Numbered from the stretch's first letter, positions 1 to 7,568 are shown. The stretch is DNA of 64,000 bases from Bellilinea sp040754815 (GCA_040754815.1 JBFMBX010000003.1:1-64000); one strand, 5' to 3'. The notes: a model not told the origin generated them from the sequence alone. Translations and numbers: made by a program.

Positions 1-37
1 TGACTTCTTGCGTGGGCGCCAGCGTGATATAATCCAT
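1..37 (-). CDS. Partial CDS, N-terminus only (product unknown)
   Basis: A minus-strand ATG at 37 begins an open frame (MDYITLAPTQEV) that runs off the left edge. It is preceded by a GGAG about 9 nt upstream of the ATG. Twelve codons are too few to name a product. An AT-rich stretch upstream holds TATACT (76-81) and TTGACA (102-107) on the minus strand, but their 20-nt spacing is long for a sigma-70 promoter. The call rests on the ribosome site and the open frame only. Confidence 0.35.
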   Translation of the reverse strand, partial: MDYITLAPTQEV

Positions 38-156
38 TCGGGTCTTCTCCGGTTCTTTGTGTTTTGGTGAACAAAAGTATACCGAAGAAGACCTTTTATT
101 TTGTCAAGCTACTTTGTGAAAACCCTGGGCAATTTCCTGAGCCTTTACAAAGCAAC

Positions 157-185
157 TTGACAGGGACATAAATCCCTCGTAGGAT
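157..185 (+). promoter_or_regulatory. Sigma-70-type promoter of the tlpA-like/folate operon
   Basis: TTGACA (157-162), a 17-nt spacer and TAGGAT (180-185) form a near-consensus promoter. The -10 box ends 7 nt before the ATG at 193, so transcription should start at or within a base or two of the start codon. No Shine-Dalgarno sequence fits between them, so the mRNA is probably leaderless. Confidence 0.7.
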
Positions 186-192
186 AGACACT

Positions 193-750
193 ATGTTGCT
201 GGAGTTGTATCGAAACAGGTGGTTCGGGCAAACCTTATTAATTCTCGCTTTTGTTGTCATTATTCTCAGCGGTTTCTTATCACCCACCGAGTCGAATGGG
301 GGGAAAGCATTACCCAAAGCCGGCTTTGAGGTACCGGAATTCTCTTTGTCCGATGGTTCCGGTCAAACCTATTCACCGGCGGATTTCAAGGGCAAGGTTG
401 TTATTTTGAATTTTTGGGCATCCTGGTGCCCGCCTTGTCGCGCGGAAATGCCCGCCTTTCAAAAGGCTTATCAAACTCATCTCTCGGAGGGGTTGGTGAT
501 CCTTGGAATCAATACTACCTATCAGGATGATGCCAGTGCCGCTTCGTCATTTGCCCGGGAGAGAGGGGTTACCTTTCCGGTTTTGTATGATCGCGATGGT
601 AAGGTTTCTCGCCAATACCAAGTTCAGGCTTTACCGACAACATTCTTTGTGGATCGAAAAGGCATCATTCGTCAAGTGATTTACGGAGGACCGTTGAGTG
701 AGACCCTTCTCACGGTTGAAGTGAAACAGTTACTCGGGGAGGGGGACTGA
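193..750 (+). CDS. TlpA/ResA-like membrane-anchored thioredoxin
   Basis: Thiol-disulfide oxidoreductase of the TlpA/ResA/AhpC-TSA type. An N-terminal hydrophobic segment (about residues 10-29) would anchor it with the thioredoxin domain outside the membrane. The domain begins near residue 45 and carries the redox motif WCPPC in the context FWASWCPPCRAEMP, plus the cis-proline region ALPTTFFVD. Length (185 aa) is normal for the family. It overlaps the next gene by one base (TGATG), so the two are likely translationally coupled. The substrate is unknown; cytochrome c maturation or general exported-protein thiol reduction are the usual roles. No c-type cytochrome genes are nearby. Confidence 0.88.
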   Translation: MLLELYRNRWFGQTLLILAFVVIILSGFLSPTESNGGKALPKAGFEVPEFSLSDGSGQTYSPADFKGKVVILNFWASWCPPCRAEMPAFQKAYQTHLSEGLVILGINTTYQDDASAASSFARERGVTFPVLYDRDGKVSRQYQVQALPTTFFVDRKGIIRQVIYGGPLSETLLTVEVKQLLGEGD

Positions 751-1496
751 TGCTGCCGGTGTTAAATATTGGGCCGCTCGCCGTTCAGGTTGCGGGATTA
801 ATTTTATTGATTGGCATCTGGGTGGGGCTAAACCGCAGTGAGGCGTTTGCCCGGCGGCAAGGGATGGATGTAGAGCGTCTTAATTCGTTGATTTTATATC
901 TGCTGCTGGCTGGTATTTTAGCCGCCCGACTCGGCTTTGTAATTCAAAATTTTCCGGTTTTCATTGAACATCCGCTGGATGCCTTTTCCCTCTCGCCGCA
1001 AATGCTCGATTTGCCGAGTGCGCTGGCAGCAATGTTTTTGACCGGTCTGATTTATGGCCAGCGTATCCGGCTGGAATTTTGGAATACGCTGGACGCCCTA
1101 ACGCCCGCCTTTGCGGTTTTGATGATGGCAGTGGCTTTGATGAATCTGGCTTCTGGTGATGGTTTTGGTGTGCCGGCGCGTTTGCCGTGGAGCATTTATT
1201 TGTTCGATGAGTGGCGGCATCCAACGCAGGTATATGATCTTATTTTCGCCGCCTTGATCTGGAGAATTGTTGAGTCCAGTCCTCCGCCAATAAAATTGCC
1301 GGCTGGAATACGTTTTTTGTCCTTTATGTTTCTTTCGGCTTTTGGGCGGATTGTGGTGGATGCCTTTCGGGCAGAAGCGGTAATTGCAGGTTTGGGTGGT
1401 GTCAGGGTCACTCAAGTGGCCGCCCTGGTATGGATGATTCTGGCGGGCATTTTAATGATGAAGTTATCCCGTTCTCGTAAAGTGGAGGAAGGATGA
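750..1496 (+). CDS. Prolipoprotein diacylglyceryl transferase-like membrane protein (probably not a canonical Lgt)
   Basis: Polytopic membrane protein, 248 aa, with about seven hydrophobic segments. It resembles Lgt: the segment MNLASGDGFGVPARLPW aligns with the Lgt signature around its essential Asn-Phe-x-x-Gly, and RHPTQVYD matches the HPSQLYE region. However, the essential His-Gly-Gly loop is absent (DLPSALAAM occupies the place) and the arginine before the GNF motif is not conserved. It overlaps the thioredoxin gene upstream and the reductase gene downstream (ATGA). I infer an Lgt-fold protein of altered or lost transferase activity. A true Lgt would be expected elsewhere in the genome. 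Confidence 0.7.
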   Translation: MLPVLNIGPLAVQVAGLILLIGIWVGLNRSEAFARRQGMDVERLNSLILYLLLAGILAARLGFVIQNFPVFIEHPLDAFSLSPQMLDLPSALAAMFLTGLIYGQRIRLEFWNTLDALTPAFAVLMMAVALMNLASGDGFGVPARLPWSIYLFDEWRHPTQVYDLIFAALIWRIVESSPPPIKLPAGIRFLSFMFLSAFGRIVVDAFRAEAVIAGLGGVRVTQVAALVWMILAGILMMKLSRSRKVEEG

Positions 1497-2212
1497 ACCT
1501 GAAAGGCAAATCGGCGCTGGTTACCGGCGGCGCGCAAAGGGTGGGTAAAATCATCTCACTTGCGCTGGCAGAGGCGGGGGTCAATGTGATTGTGCATTAC
1601 GGTTCTTCCGCCTCGGCTGCTCAGCAGACTCTTTCTGAAATTCAGGCAAAAGGCGTTCAGGGCTGGGTGATACAGGCGGATCTTGCTGACCTCAAAAACC
1701 TTGCCAATGTGGTAAAAGAAGCCTGGGAGTTATCTCCATTCCAAATCCTGATCAATAATGCGGCGATATTTGAACCGCTATATTGGAATCAGGTCGAATT
1801 GCCCGATTGGCAACGGCATCTGGATATCAACCTGACCGCACCATTTGTACTCAGTCAGGAATTTGCCAGACGATTGAACCGCAGCGAAGGACGGATTATT
1901 AATATTCTGGACTGGCGCGCATTGCGGCCTGCGGATGATCACCTGCCTTATACGATCAGCAAAGCCGCACTTGCGGCGCTAACTCGATCCCTGGCTGTCG
2001 CATTTGCACCTTCGATCACCGTCAACGGTGTTGCACTAGGCGCAGTTTTACCGCCGGCCGATGGTGGCGATGCGCAGGGGGTAATTCGGCAGGTGCCGGC
2101 CGGGCGGTGGGCGCAGGCTGGAGAGGTCGGCGAAGCGGTATTGTACCTGTTGACGGCCGGTTACACCACCGGAGAAATTCTGCATGTGGACGGCGGGAGA
2201 CATTTGATTTAA
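1493..2212 (+). CDS. SDR-family pteridine reductase (FolM/PTR1-like)
   Basis: Short-chain dehydrogenase, 239 aa. It has the NADPH-binding motif TGGAQRVGK, where the Arg of TGxxxRxG is typical of pteridine reductases, the NNA motif (LINNAAIFEP) and the catalytic YTISK (Y-x3-K). The usual catalytic serine position reads INILD, with aspartate in its place, as in PTR1 and FolM. Together with the folB-folK and folE neighbours this points to reduction of dihydrofolate, dihydromonapterin or another pterin with NADPH in the cytoplasm. It overlaps the Lgt-like gene by 4 nt and has a GGAGGAAGG ribosome site inside that gene's end. A generic 3-oxoacyl-ACP reductase is less likely because of the aspartate. 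Confidence 0.82.
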   Translation: MNLKGKSALVTGGAQRVGKIISLALAEAGVNVIVHYGSSASAAQQTLSEIQAKGVQGWVIQADLADLKNLANVVKEAWELSPFQILINNAAIFEPLYWNQVELPDWQRHLDINLTAPFVLSQEFARRLNRSEGRIINILDWRALRPADDHLPYTISKAALAALTRSLAVAFAPSITVNGVALGAVLPPADGGDAQGVIRQVPAGRWAQAGEVGEAVLYLLTAGYTTGEILHVDGGRHLI

Positions 2213-2222
2213 GGAGGGCAAA

Positions 2223-3065
2223 ATGGATCAAACCTTTATTCGGGATTTGCTGGTGCGCGGTGTGATTGGAATCAGTGAACGGGAGCGCGCCCAAAAGCAA
2301 GATATTTTGATCAATATTGTTCTGTTTGGGGATATTTCCAGGGCCGGAGAGACGGATAATATTGACGATTGCATTAACTATCGGACGGTGGCGAAAAAAA
2401 CGATTGCCTATGTTGAGCGTGCTGCTCGCTTTACCGTGGAAGCGCTGGCAAGTGATCTGGCAAGGTTGTGCCTGGAAGAGCCGGGCGTGGAGGGGGTTCG
2501 GGTGCGAGTAGAAAAACCCGGCGCGGTGCGCTTTGCCCAATCGGTTGGGGTAGAAATTGAGCGTTTTCAGCCCAAAAATCAGCCGCGCAGGCATCAGGCG
2601 TATATCAGTCTTGGATCAAACATTGAGCCACGCCAAAACCTTGTTCGAGCCGTTCAAATGCTGCGCGAAGCGGTGACGGTGAACGCAATATCCACCGTTT
2701 GGGAAACAGCGGCAGTTGGCTCGGTAGGTCCGCGCTTCCTCAATGCAACGGCTTGGATTTCAACCGAACATAACGCTGAGGTTTTGAAAGAGCGGATTTT
2801 ACGATCCATCGAAGAGAAACTGGGTCGTGTACGCAGTGAAGATAAATACGCACCGCGAACCATTGATCTGGATATTCTGGTGTTTGATGAAAAGGTGCTC
2901 GATGCAAACCTGTGGGAGCGGGATTTTCTGGCGATTCCGACCAGCGAATTACGCCCGGATTTGCTGGATGAGCAAAGCGGGCGTAATTTGGGTGAGATTG
3001 CTCAAATTCTAAAACCGAAGTCTTCGGCTGTGGCGTTGCCGGATCTGGATTTGAACAGCGTTTAG
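2223..3065 (+). CDS. folBK: Bifunctional dihydroneopterin aldolase / HPPK (FolB-FolK fusion)
   Basis: Two sequential steps of folate synthesis in one 280-aa chain. Residues 1-115 are dihydroneopterin aldolase (GVIGISERER with the catalytic Glu; VEKPGAV with the Lys). Residues 124-270 are 6-hydroxymethyl-7,8-dihydropterin pyrophosphokinase, with YISLGSNIEPR at the start and the signature RSEDKYAPRTIDLDIL. Start ATG 2223 has an AAGGAGGG site 4 nt away. The 3' end overlaps the convergent folE stop by 4 nt. Fused FolB-FolK occurs in several bacteria. folP and folC are not in this window. Confidence 0.95.
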   Translation: MDQTFIRDLLVRGVIGISERERAQKQDILINIVLFGDISRAGETDNIDDCINYRTVAKKTIAYVERAARFTVEALASDLARLCLEEPGVEGVRVRVEKPGAVRFAQSVGVEIERFQPKNQPRRHQAYISLGSNIEPRQNLVRAVQMLREAVTVNAISTVWETAAVGSVGPRFLNATAWISTEHNAEVLKERILRSIEEKLGRVRSEDKYAPRTIDLDILVFDEKVLDANLWERDFLAIPTSELRPDLLDEQSGRNLGEIAQILKPKSSAVALPDLDLNSV

Positions 3066-3709
3066 AAGTGCAAGGGTTCGGAACTGCGCGAGATGTTATC
3101 CAGAAATTCCATTCGCGTAGCCATATTATTACGAAAGGCACCCAGCATGCTGGAAGTGGTCATGCGCGAGTCGTGTTTTTTGACCCCGCGGATCATGGAG
3201 CACATGTGAATTGCCTCTACTACGACTGCCACACCTCTAGGGTGGAGGACTTCTTGAAGAAAATCGGCAATTTGACGAGTCATGCGTTCCTGTACCTGTA
3301 ACCGGCGGGCGAACATATCCACGATGCGGGGAATTTTAGAAAGGCCAATGACCCGTCCGTGAGGAATATAGGCCACATGAGCCCGCCCGATAAAGGGGAG
3401 CATGTGGTGTTCGCACAAAGAATAGAATTCGATGTCACGGACGATGACCATTTCATCGTAGTCAACCTCGAAGAGAGCATCGTTGACCAGGGCAACCGGA
3501 TCAGTCCGATAACCTGCCAATAATTCTTCGTACATACGGGCAACACGTTCAGGAGTGCGTTTCAGCCCATCCCTTTCGGGATTTTCTCCAATTGCGCGAA
3601 GGATGCTTTCAACATTCTCCTGTATGGTATCAAAATCAATACCACCATCATTCAAAAGTTCAGCAGCCTGATAAATCTCTTCACCTGTTAGGGTCAATTG
3701 TTTTTCCAT
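3062..3709 (-). CDS. folE: GTP cyclohydrolase I
   Basis: Converts GTP to 7,8-dihydroneopterin triphosphate, the first folate step. The 215-aa protein shows the family signatures FYSLCEHHMLPF and HVAYIPHGRVIGLSKIPR, and the zinc ligands can be placed at C99, H102 and C170 (AIHMCSMIRGV). Length is typical of unifunctional homohexameric/decameric FolE-I. The start is supported by GGAGG 10 nt upstream of the ATG. It converges on folBK with overlapping stops. The next gene upstream on the same strand belongs to the sufR side, so folE is probably monocistronic or shares transcription with nothing obvious. Confidence 0.97.
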   Translation of the reverse strand: MEKQLTLTGEEIYQAAELLNDGGIDFDTIQENVESILRAIGENPERDGLKRTPERVARMYEELLAGYRTDPVALVNDALFEVDYDEMVIVRDIEFYSLCEHHMLPFIGRAHVAYIPHGRVIGLSKIPRIVDMFARRLQVQERMTRQIADFLQEVLHPRGVAVVVEAIHMCSMIRGVKKHDSRMTTSSMLGAFRNNMATRMEFLDNISRSSEPLHF

Positions 3710-3772
3710 GTTTTTCTATCCTCCTTAGGGAATTGCAGATTAATCCTGCATTCCAAATTTATGTAAAAATTG

Positions 3773-4789
3773 TTACGAATTTCGTTTCAGCAAATTCAAG
3801 GCCAGTTCGCGCAGAGCCTCCCCTGCATCATTTTCCACTCCGGCTTGGGCGAGGGAACGCAATGCCTGCTGAGTGTACCTCTGTGCCTGTTCTTCGGTGT
3901 ATCGCTGAGCGCCTTCTTGAATGAGCAGACCGGCAAGGTGGTTGATTTCATGAGGCTGTATGGAGCCTGCCAGCCACCGCTGAGCAAACGCCTGCTGTTT
4001 TTGAAGGGCATAGACCACCGGCAGGGATTTTTTTCCGCTGAGCAGATCACTTTCGGTGGATTTTCCGGTCAGGGCGGCATCTCCCCAGATTCCCAACCAA
4101 TCATCCTGTATCTGGAAAGCAATACCCAGAGACCTTCCAAATTCTGCCAGCAGATTTTGCTGCTCCTCTGTGCCTCCTCCAATCAGTGAACCAAGACGTA
4201 AACAGGCGCTGATGAGAGCAGCGGTTTTGCCTTCAATCATTCGCCAGTAATCATCGAGGGAAATGAAGCGTTCATTTTCGTATGAAATATCCAGATGTTG
4301 CCCTCCGGTCAGTTGGAGACAGGTTGCATTCAGGATTTGTAAAGCATTAAGGGTCACCCGGGCAGGTGAGGTTTGTTGAAGAGTGGAAATCGCCTCGAAG
4401 GCCAGCGTGAAAAGAGTATCGCCGGCATTGATTGCCAGAGCCTGCCCCCACCTCTTCCAAACAGTTTCTCTTCCGCGGCGCAGCGGACTACCGTCCTCGA
4501 TATCATCATGAATTAATGAGAAATTGTGCAAAATTTCCACAGCGGCTGCTGCGGGTAAAGCGGTTTTCCAATCCCCACCGCTGGCTGCTGCGGCCAGTAA
4601 AACCAGTAACGGACGAATCCGTTTACCCTGTGCTTCGATGAGGTTTTTATCTCCCTCCCAGCCCAGATGATAGGAAAGAATATCTTTCAAGCCGGTGTAT
4701 GACTCCAGCAGGGGGTGAAGGACGATTTGCCGCATGGTGCGGTCAATTGCCGGCTGCATTTGCTGATTGAAATCCTGAAGTGCGCTCAA
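3773..4789 (-). CDS. Geranylgeranyl/farnesyl diphosphate synthase (polyprenyl synthetase)
   Basis: Trans-prenyl diphosphate synthase, about 338 aa. The first aspartate-rich motif is LIHDDIED and the second is QIQDDWLG; GKRIRP and GGQHLD supply further conserved binding segments. Phe lies five residues before the first DD motif and Ser four before, a pattern known from archaeal-type GGPP synthases, so a C20 product is inferred. A longer frame runs up to 5149 but its first 120 codons lie antisense-free inside the idi gene in another frame and look non-coding. I chose TTG at 4789, because GGAGG sits 10 nt upstream, inside the end of the idi gene. ATG at 4759 is the alternative. Confidence 0.9.
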   Translation of the reverse strand: MSALQDFNQQMQPAIDRTMRQIVLHPLLESYTGLKDILSYHLGWEGDKNLIEAQGKRIRPLLVLLAAAASGGDWKTALPAAAAVEILHNFSLIHDDIEDGSPLRRGRETVWKRWGQALAINAGDTLFTLAFEAISTLQQTSPARVTLNALQILNATCLQLTGGQHLDISYENERFISLDDYWRMIEGKTAALISACLRLGSLIGGGTEEQQNLLAEFGRSLGIAFQIQDDWLGIWGDAALTGKSTESDLLSGKKSLPVVYALQKQQAFAQRWLAGSIQPHEINHLAGLLIQEGAQRYTEEQAQRYTQQALRSLAQAGVENDAGEALRELALNLLKRNS

Positions 4790-4791
4790 AA

Positions 4792-5823
4792 TTATTCTTC
4801 CTCCAGAGGAGTGTTTTGCAGGGAATGCAGATCTTTTGCGCCGCAGGCAAACATTGCAATACGCATGGTTTTTATGACTTCCTGAATGGTTGTCGCAACT
4901 TCTTCTGAAGAGACCACAGCGGCTTTCAAAAAGGGGCCGGCCATACCCCCCAGCGTGGCTCCCAGAGCAATACATTTGGCAATATCCACGCCGGTGCGTA
5001 AGCCGCCTGAGGCAAAAATGGGCACCTCGGGCAGAGCCTGATGTACTTGTTGAACTGCACGGGCTGTCGGTATGCCCCAATTGCGAAAAGCAGAAGCAAT
5101 ACGGGCGAGGACTGGATCGTTCATGCGGTACATTTCGACCTGCGACCACGAAGTGCCGCCTGCCCCGGCAACATCAATGGCGGCGACCCCTGCCGAAACC
5201 AAACGGCGGGCGGTTTGAGCAGATATACCCCACCCCACTTCCTTGGCAATGACGGGTACCGGCAGTTTCTTGCAGACCTGTTCAATTTTTTGCAAAAGAC
5301 CCGAAAAATGGGTATCGCCTTCAGGCTGGAGGGCTTCTTGCAGAGGGTTCAGATGGAGAATCAGGGCATCGGCTTCAGCCATTTCAACCGCGCGCATACA
5401 ATGCTCGGCAGTGTAGCCGTAATTTAGTTGAACGGCACCCAGATTTGCAAACAACAGGATGTCCGGCGCCACCGAACGCACTTGAAAAGTTGAGCGCTGT
5501 TCCGGATGTTCCAGTGCGGCGCGTTGTGAACCCAAACCCATGGCAATGCCGGTTTGCTGGGCTGCTTCTGCCAGCCGCAGGTTGATCTGGCCGGCGTGTT
5601 GCGTGCCGCCTGTCATGGAAGATATCAATAACGGTGCATTGAGGTTTTTACCAAATAAACTCAGGCGGGTATCTACCTCATCAAGGTCAAAATCCGGCAG
5701 GGCTTCGTTGAGAAAATAAAGGCGCTCCAGACCGGTTTTACGGCTGGAAGCGACATCTTCTTCCAGATTGATGCGGATATGATCTGCTTTGCGATGAGTG
5801 ACAGACGAGTGATTGGTGTCCAT
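4792..5823 (-). CDS. fni: Isopentenyl-diphosphate delta-isomerase, type II (FMN-dependent)
   Basis: Interconverts IPP and DMAPP using reduced FMN and NAD(P)H. The 343-aa protein has the type II signatures: HRKADHIRI at the N-terminus, LISSMTGGT, GLGSQRAALE, QLNYGY, LNPLQEALQPEGD with the catalytic Gln region, AKEVGWGIS, DVAGAGGTSW and the FMN-phosphate segments ASGGLRTG and GATLGGMAGPF. It lies directly upstream of the prenyl synthase, whose ribosome site is formed by its last codons, so the two are coupled. Together they provide DMAPP and elongate it to the membrane-lipid or quinone prenyl chain. Confidence 0.97.
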   Translation of the reverse strand: MDTNHSSVTHRKADHIRINLEEDVASSRKTGLERLYFLNEALPDFDLDEVDTRLSLFGKNLNAPLLISSMTGGTQHAGQINLRLAEAAQQTGIAMGLGSQRAALEHPEQRSTFQVRSVAPDILLFANLGAVQLNYGYTAEHCMRAVEMAEADALILHLNPLQEALQPEGDTHFSGLLQKIEQVCKKLPVPVIAKEVGWGISAQTARRLVSAGVAAIDVAGAGGTSWSQVEMYRMNDPVLARIASAFRNWGIPTARAVQQVHQALPEVPIFASGGLRTGVDIAKCIALGATLGGMAGPFLKAAVVSSEEVATTIQEVIKTMRIAMFACGAKDLHSLQNTPLEEE

Positions 5824-6026
5824 AAATTTCAGCCCTGCCTGTTCAAATTAATTGGAGTATACCAAATAACTTTAAAGATACAGCGCTATCTTTTACAAAC
5901 ATTGTACGAAGATTGAAGCGGTTTGAAGGTTTGTTGTTCAATTCATCCCGCTGGAGCTTGCCAGTTTTTTCTTCTCGGTTAATAAAACGACGACAATGAT
6001 AAAATAGAGAGCGGAGAATAAATAAA
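5824..6026. other. Intergenic region between divergent fni and the SCP2-like gene
   Basis: About 200 nt, AT-rich. On the minus strand TATACT (5856-5861) could be the -10 of the fni promoter, giving a leader of about 25 nt; no good -35 stands at the right distance. On the plus strand TAAAAT (6000-6005) precedes GGAG and ATG 6027. No convincing hairpin or small gene was seen. Confidence 0.4.
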
Positions 6027-6389
6027 ATGCCTGAAGTTTCAATTCAAGATTTAATGGATTTATTACCGGAATTCTTTCTTCCTCAGCAGGCCAGAGGAGT
6101 TGTGGCGAGAATTGGGTTTGATCTTGGCGGCGAAGGTGGGGGATACTGGACGGTGATGATTGAAGACCAGACATGCCGTGTCCAAAACAAAAAAGTAGAA
6201 CCGCTTGACCTGACCCTGACCGCTGACGCGCAGACCATACTGGATATTTTCGGTGGGCGGTTGGATGCTATGCGCGCTTACTTACTGGGTAAGGTAAAAA
6301 TGACCGGCAACATGAGCCTTGCCATGCAATTGACCGGTCTGTTCAAGCCGGATATGGAACGGTTGAGAGGAATGGGAGGGAAAATTTAA
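6027..6389 (+). CDS. SCP2 sterol-binding-domain-like protein
   Basis: Single-domain protein of 120 aa resembling the SCP-2/sterol carrier fold: an N-terminal helix with LPEFFLPQQARG, strands holding GYWTVMIEDQTCRV, the turn ADAQTILDIFGGRLDAMRAYLLGKVKMTGNMSLAMQL typical of the family's lipid-tunnel helices (the G-K-x-K-x-x-G-N pattern), and a short C-terminal tail. Members bind lipids or fatty acyl groups, but the bacterial stand-alone forms have no agreed function. The start has GGAG 10 nt upstream. The stop abuts the stop of the convergent gene with no spacer. Confidence 0.8.
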   Translation: MPEVSIQDLMDLLPEFFLPQQARGVVARIGFDLGGEGGGYWTVMIEDQTCRVQNKKVEPLDLTLTADAQTILDIFGGRLDAMRAYLLGKVKMTGNMSLAMQLTGLFKPDMERLRGMGGKI

Positions 6390-6746
6390 CTAGTACAATC
6401 CCCACCCTAAATCAATCCCCTCTTCCATCATTGAAAAATCCCACACTTCCATGCCCAGTTCAATGGTTACAGGCATGTCAAGACCTTCTTCAGCCTTTAC
6501 GCGGGTCATATCAATTAATGCCGGGCCGTAAGGACAGAAGGGGGTGGTGAGGATCATCTTGATACGAGCCTGATCTTCCTGCACTTGAAAATTGCGGATC
6601 AAGCCCAATTGAATGACACTCAAACCGATTTCGGGATCCATTACTTGATTGAGGGCATCCCGCAGTTTTTGACACAATTCGGGGTGGGTTGCTTCAGCAT
6701 CCCATACCGGTCGGTTGGTTCCGGGGGTTCCAAATTCTTCATTCAT
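6390..6746 (-). CDS. MIP18/DUF59-family Fe-S assembly protein (SufT-like)
   Basis: About 118 aa of the MIP18 (DUF59) family that assists Fe-S cluster assembly or target maturation. Visible hallmarks are the helix LRDALNQVMDPEIGLSVIQLGLI with the conserved Asp-Pro-Glu, and the conserved cysteine in LTTPFCPYGPAL. It follows sufR with an ATGAATGA overlap, so it is probably translated by coupling; a TTG at 6761 is an alternative start but its AAGG lies too close. Being co-transcribed with sufR, opposite the suf operon, supports a role in Fe-S biogenesis. Confidence 0.82.
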   Translation of the reverse strand: MNEEFGTPGTNRPVWDAEATHPELCQKLRDALNQVMDPEIGLSVIQLGLIRNFQVQEDQARIKMILTTPFCPYGPALIDMTRVKAEEGLDMPVTIELGMEVWDFSMMEEGIDLGWGLY

Positions 6747-7380
6747 GAGTTTGATTTCCAACCTTTTCCAGGGGAATTATGTAGGTGCAGTGATGGTCAC
6801 CGCTCAAAACACACTGGATTTTATGAGCGGGTAATGAGAGGACAGTTGAAATCAAAGTTTGATCAACGGTGCATACTTCAGGGTGTGCCTGCGTAACGTG
6901 GAAATAGGGGCAGGTCACTTCATGAATATGGTACGAATCACCGATTTTTTCCCATTCAATGATGAACCCTTCTTCCTGCAACAACTTCTTTAAAAAGTTC
7001 AGTTTTTCTTCAAGGGTCATATTTTGAGTCGCACGGAGATGATCTCCGGCAAGGTCGCGGGCCATTTCGGTGAAAATTGTTTCAACTGCTGAAGCAGGGA
7101 GGGTTTCTTTTAATCGTTCCAGGAGACGGTTTGCCAGACGAAAATAGCGGGTTGGAAATTTTTCAAGCCCTCGTTCGGTAAGGAAATAGACAAGGCGCGG
7201 GCGACCAACGCCGTGACGCTCTTCCTCTGAGGCAACCAGCCCGTCAGCCAGCATGGCGTTCAAATGATGCCGTACAGAAATGGCATTAATACCCACCGTT
7301 TCCGCTAATTCGTTGATTGTTGAGCGGGGGTTGTTCAGCAGGGTGTGTAAAATTTTATCTCGAGTACTTTTAATTTCCAT
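6739..7380 (-). CDS. sufR: SufR-like Fe-S-sensing transcriptional repressor
   Basis: 213-aa regulator. Residues 1-70 form a winged helix-turn-helix (TINELAETVGINAISVRHHL) followed by the wing GVGRPRLVYFLTERG. The C-terminal part carries four cysteines (C157, C170, C190, C198) in the contexts VTCPYF, HPEVC, KIQC and DHHC, matching the [4Fe-4S]-binding layout of SufR. Known SufR proteins repress suf when holding a cluster and release when it is lost. Position fits: it is divergent from sufCBD and shares with it a promoter region with an inverted repeat. Its own gene is probably autoregulated. Confidence 0.88.
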   Translation of the reverse strand: MEIKSTRDKILHTLLNNPRSTINELAETVGINAISVRHHLNAMLADGLVASEEERHGVGRPRLVYFLTERGLEKFPTRYFRLANRLLERLKETLPASAVETIFTEMARDLAGDHLRATQNMTLEEKLNFLKKLLQEEGFIIEWEKIGDSYHIHEVTCPYFHVTQAHPEVCTVDQTLISTVLSLPAHKIQCVLSGDHHCTYIIPLEKVGNQTHE

Positions 7381-7428
7381 AACAAACCTGACCCAAAAAC
7401 AGATGCCTGCCTGTTCGTAGCGATTGTT

Positions 7429-7457
7429 AGTATAACAAGCCGAAATAAAATTGTCAA
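7429..7457 (-). promoter_or_regulatory. sufR promoter
   Basis: On the minus strand TTGACA (7457-7452), 17 nt and TATACT (7434-7429) form a near-perfect sigma-70 promoter for sufR. The -35 lies in the left arm of the shared inverted repeat. The leader would be about 40 nt. Confidence 0.75.
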
Positions 7458-7486
7458 TATATTAGAAATTTATAGTAAATATTGAC
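7453..7486. promoter_or_regulatory. Candidate SufR operator (inverted repeat across both -35 boxes)
   Basis: Perfect 8-nt arms GTCAATAT (7453-7460) and ATATTGAC (7479-7486) are separated by 18 nt. Each arm contains most of one divergent -35 box, so a repressor bound here would block both promoters. Part of the symmetry follows from having two TTGAC boxes back to back, but the ATAT extension does not. Confidence 0.55.
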
Positions 7487-7510
7487 CCTAAATAGTGTTT
7501 ATGCTATAAT
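7482..7510 (+). promoter_or_regulatory. suf operon promoter
   Basis: TTGACC (7482-7487), 17 nt and TATAAT (7505-7510) make a near-consensus sigma-70 promoter for sufC. It leaves a leader of about 90 nt before ATG 7607, which has AAGGAG (7591-7596) as ribosome site. Confidence 0.82.
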
Positions 7511-7547
7511 CCAGCCGGCAAGTGGATTATACAAGATTTTTATAATG

Positions 7548-7568
7548 ATATTGAAATAAATTCGATAT
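7548..7568. promoter_or_regulatory. Second imperfect inverted repeat in the suf leader
   Basis: ATATTGAA (7548-7555) and TTCGATAT (7561-7568) are 7/8 complementary across 5 nt. The left arm shares ATATTGA with the right arm of the upstream operator candidate. It could be a second regulator site or a weak RNA hairpin in the AT-rich leader. Confidence 0.3.

Noticed and set aside
4790..5149. N-terminal extension of the prenyl synthase frame
   Set aside because: It lies wholly within the fni gene on the same strand in another frame, has unusual composition (Cys/Ser/His rich), and the family start is at about 4789 or 4759.
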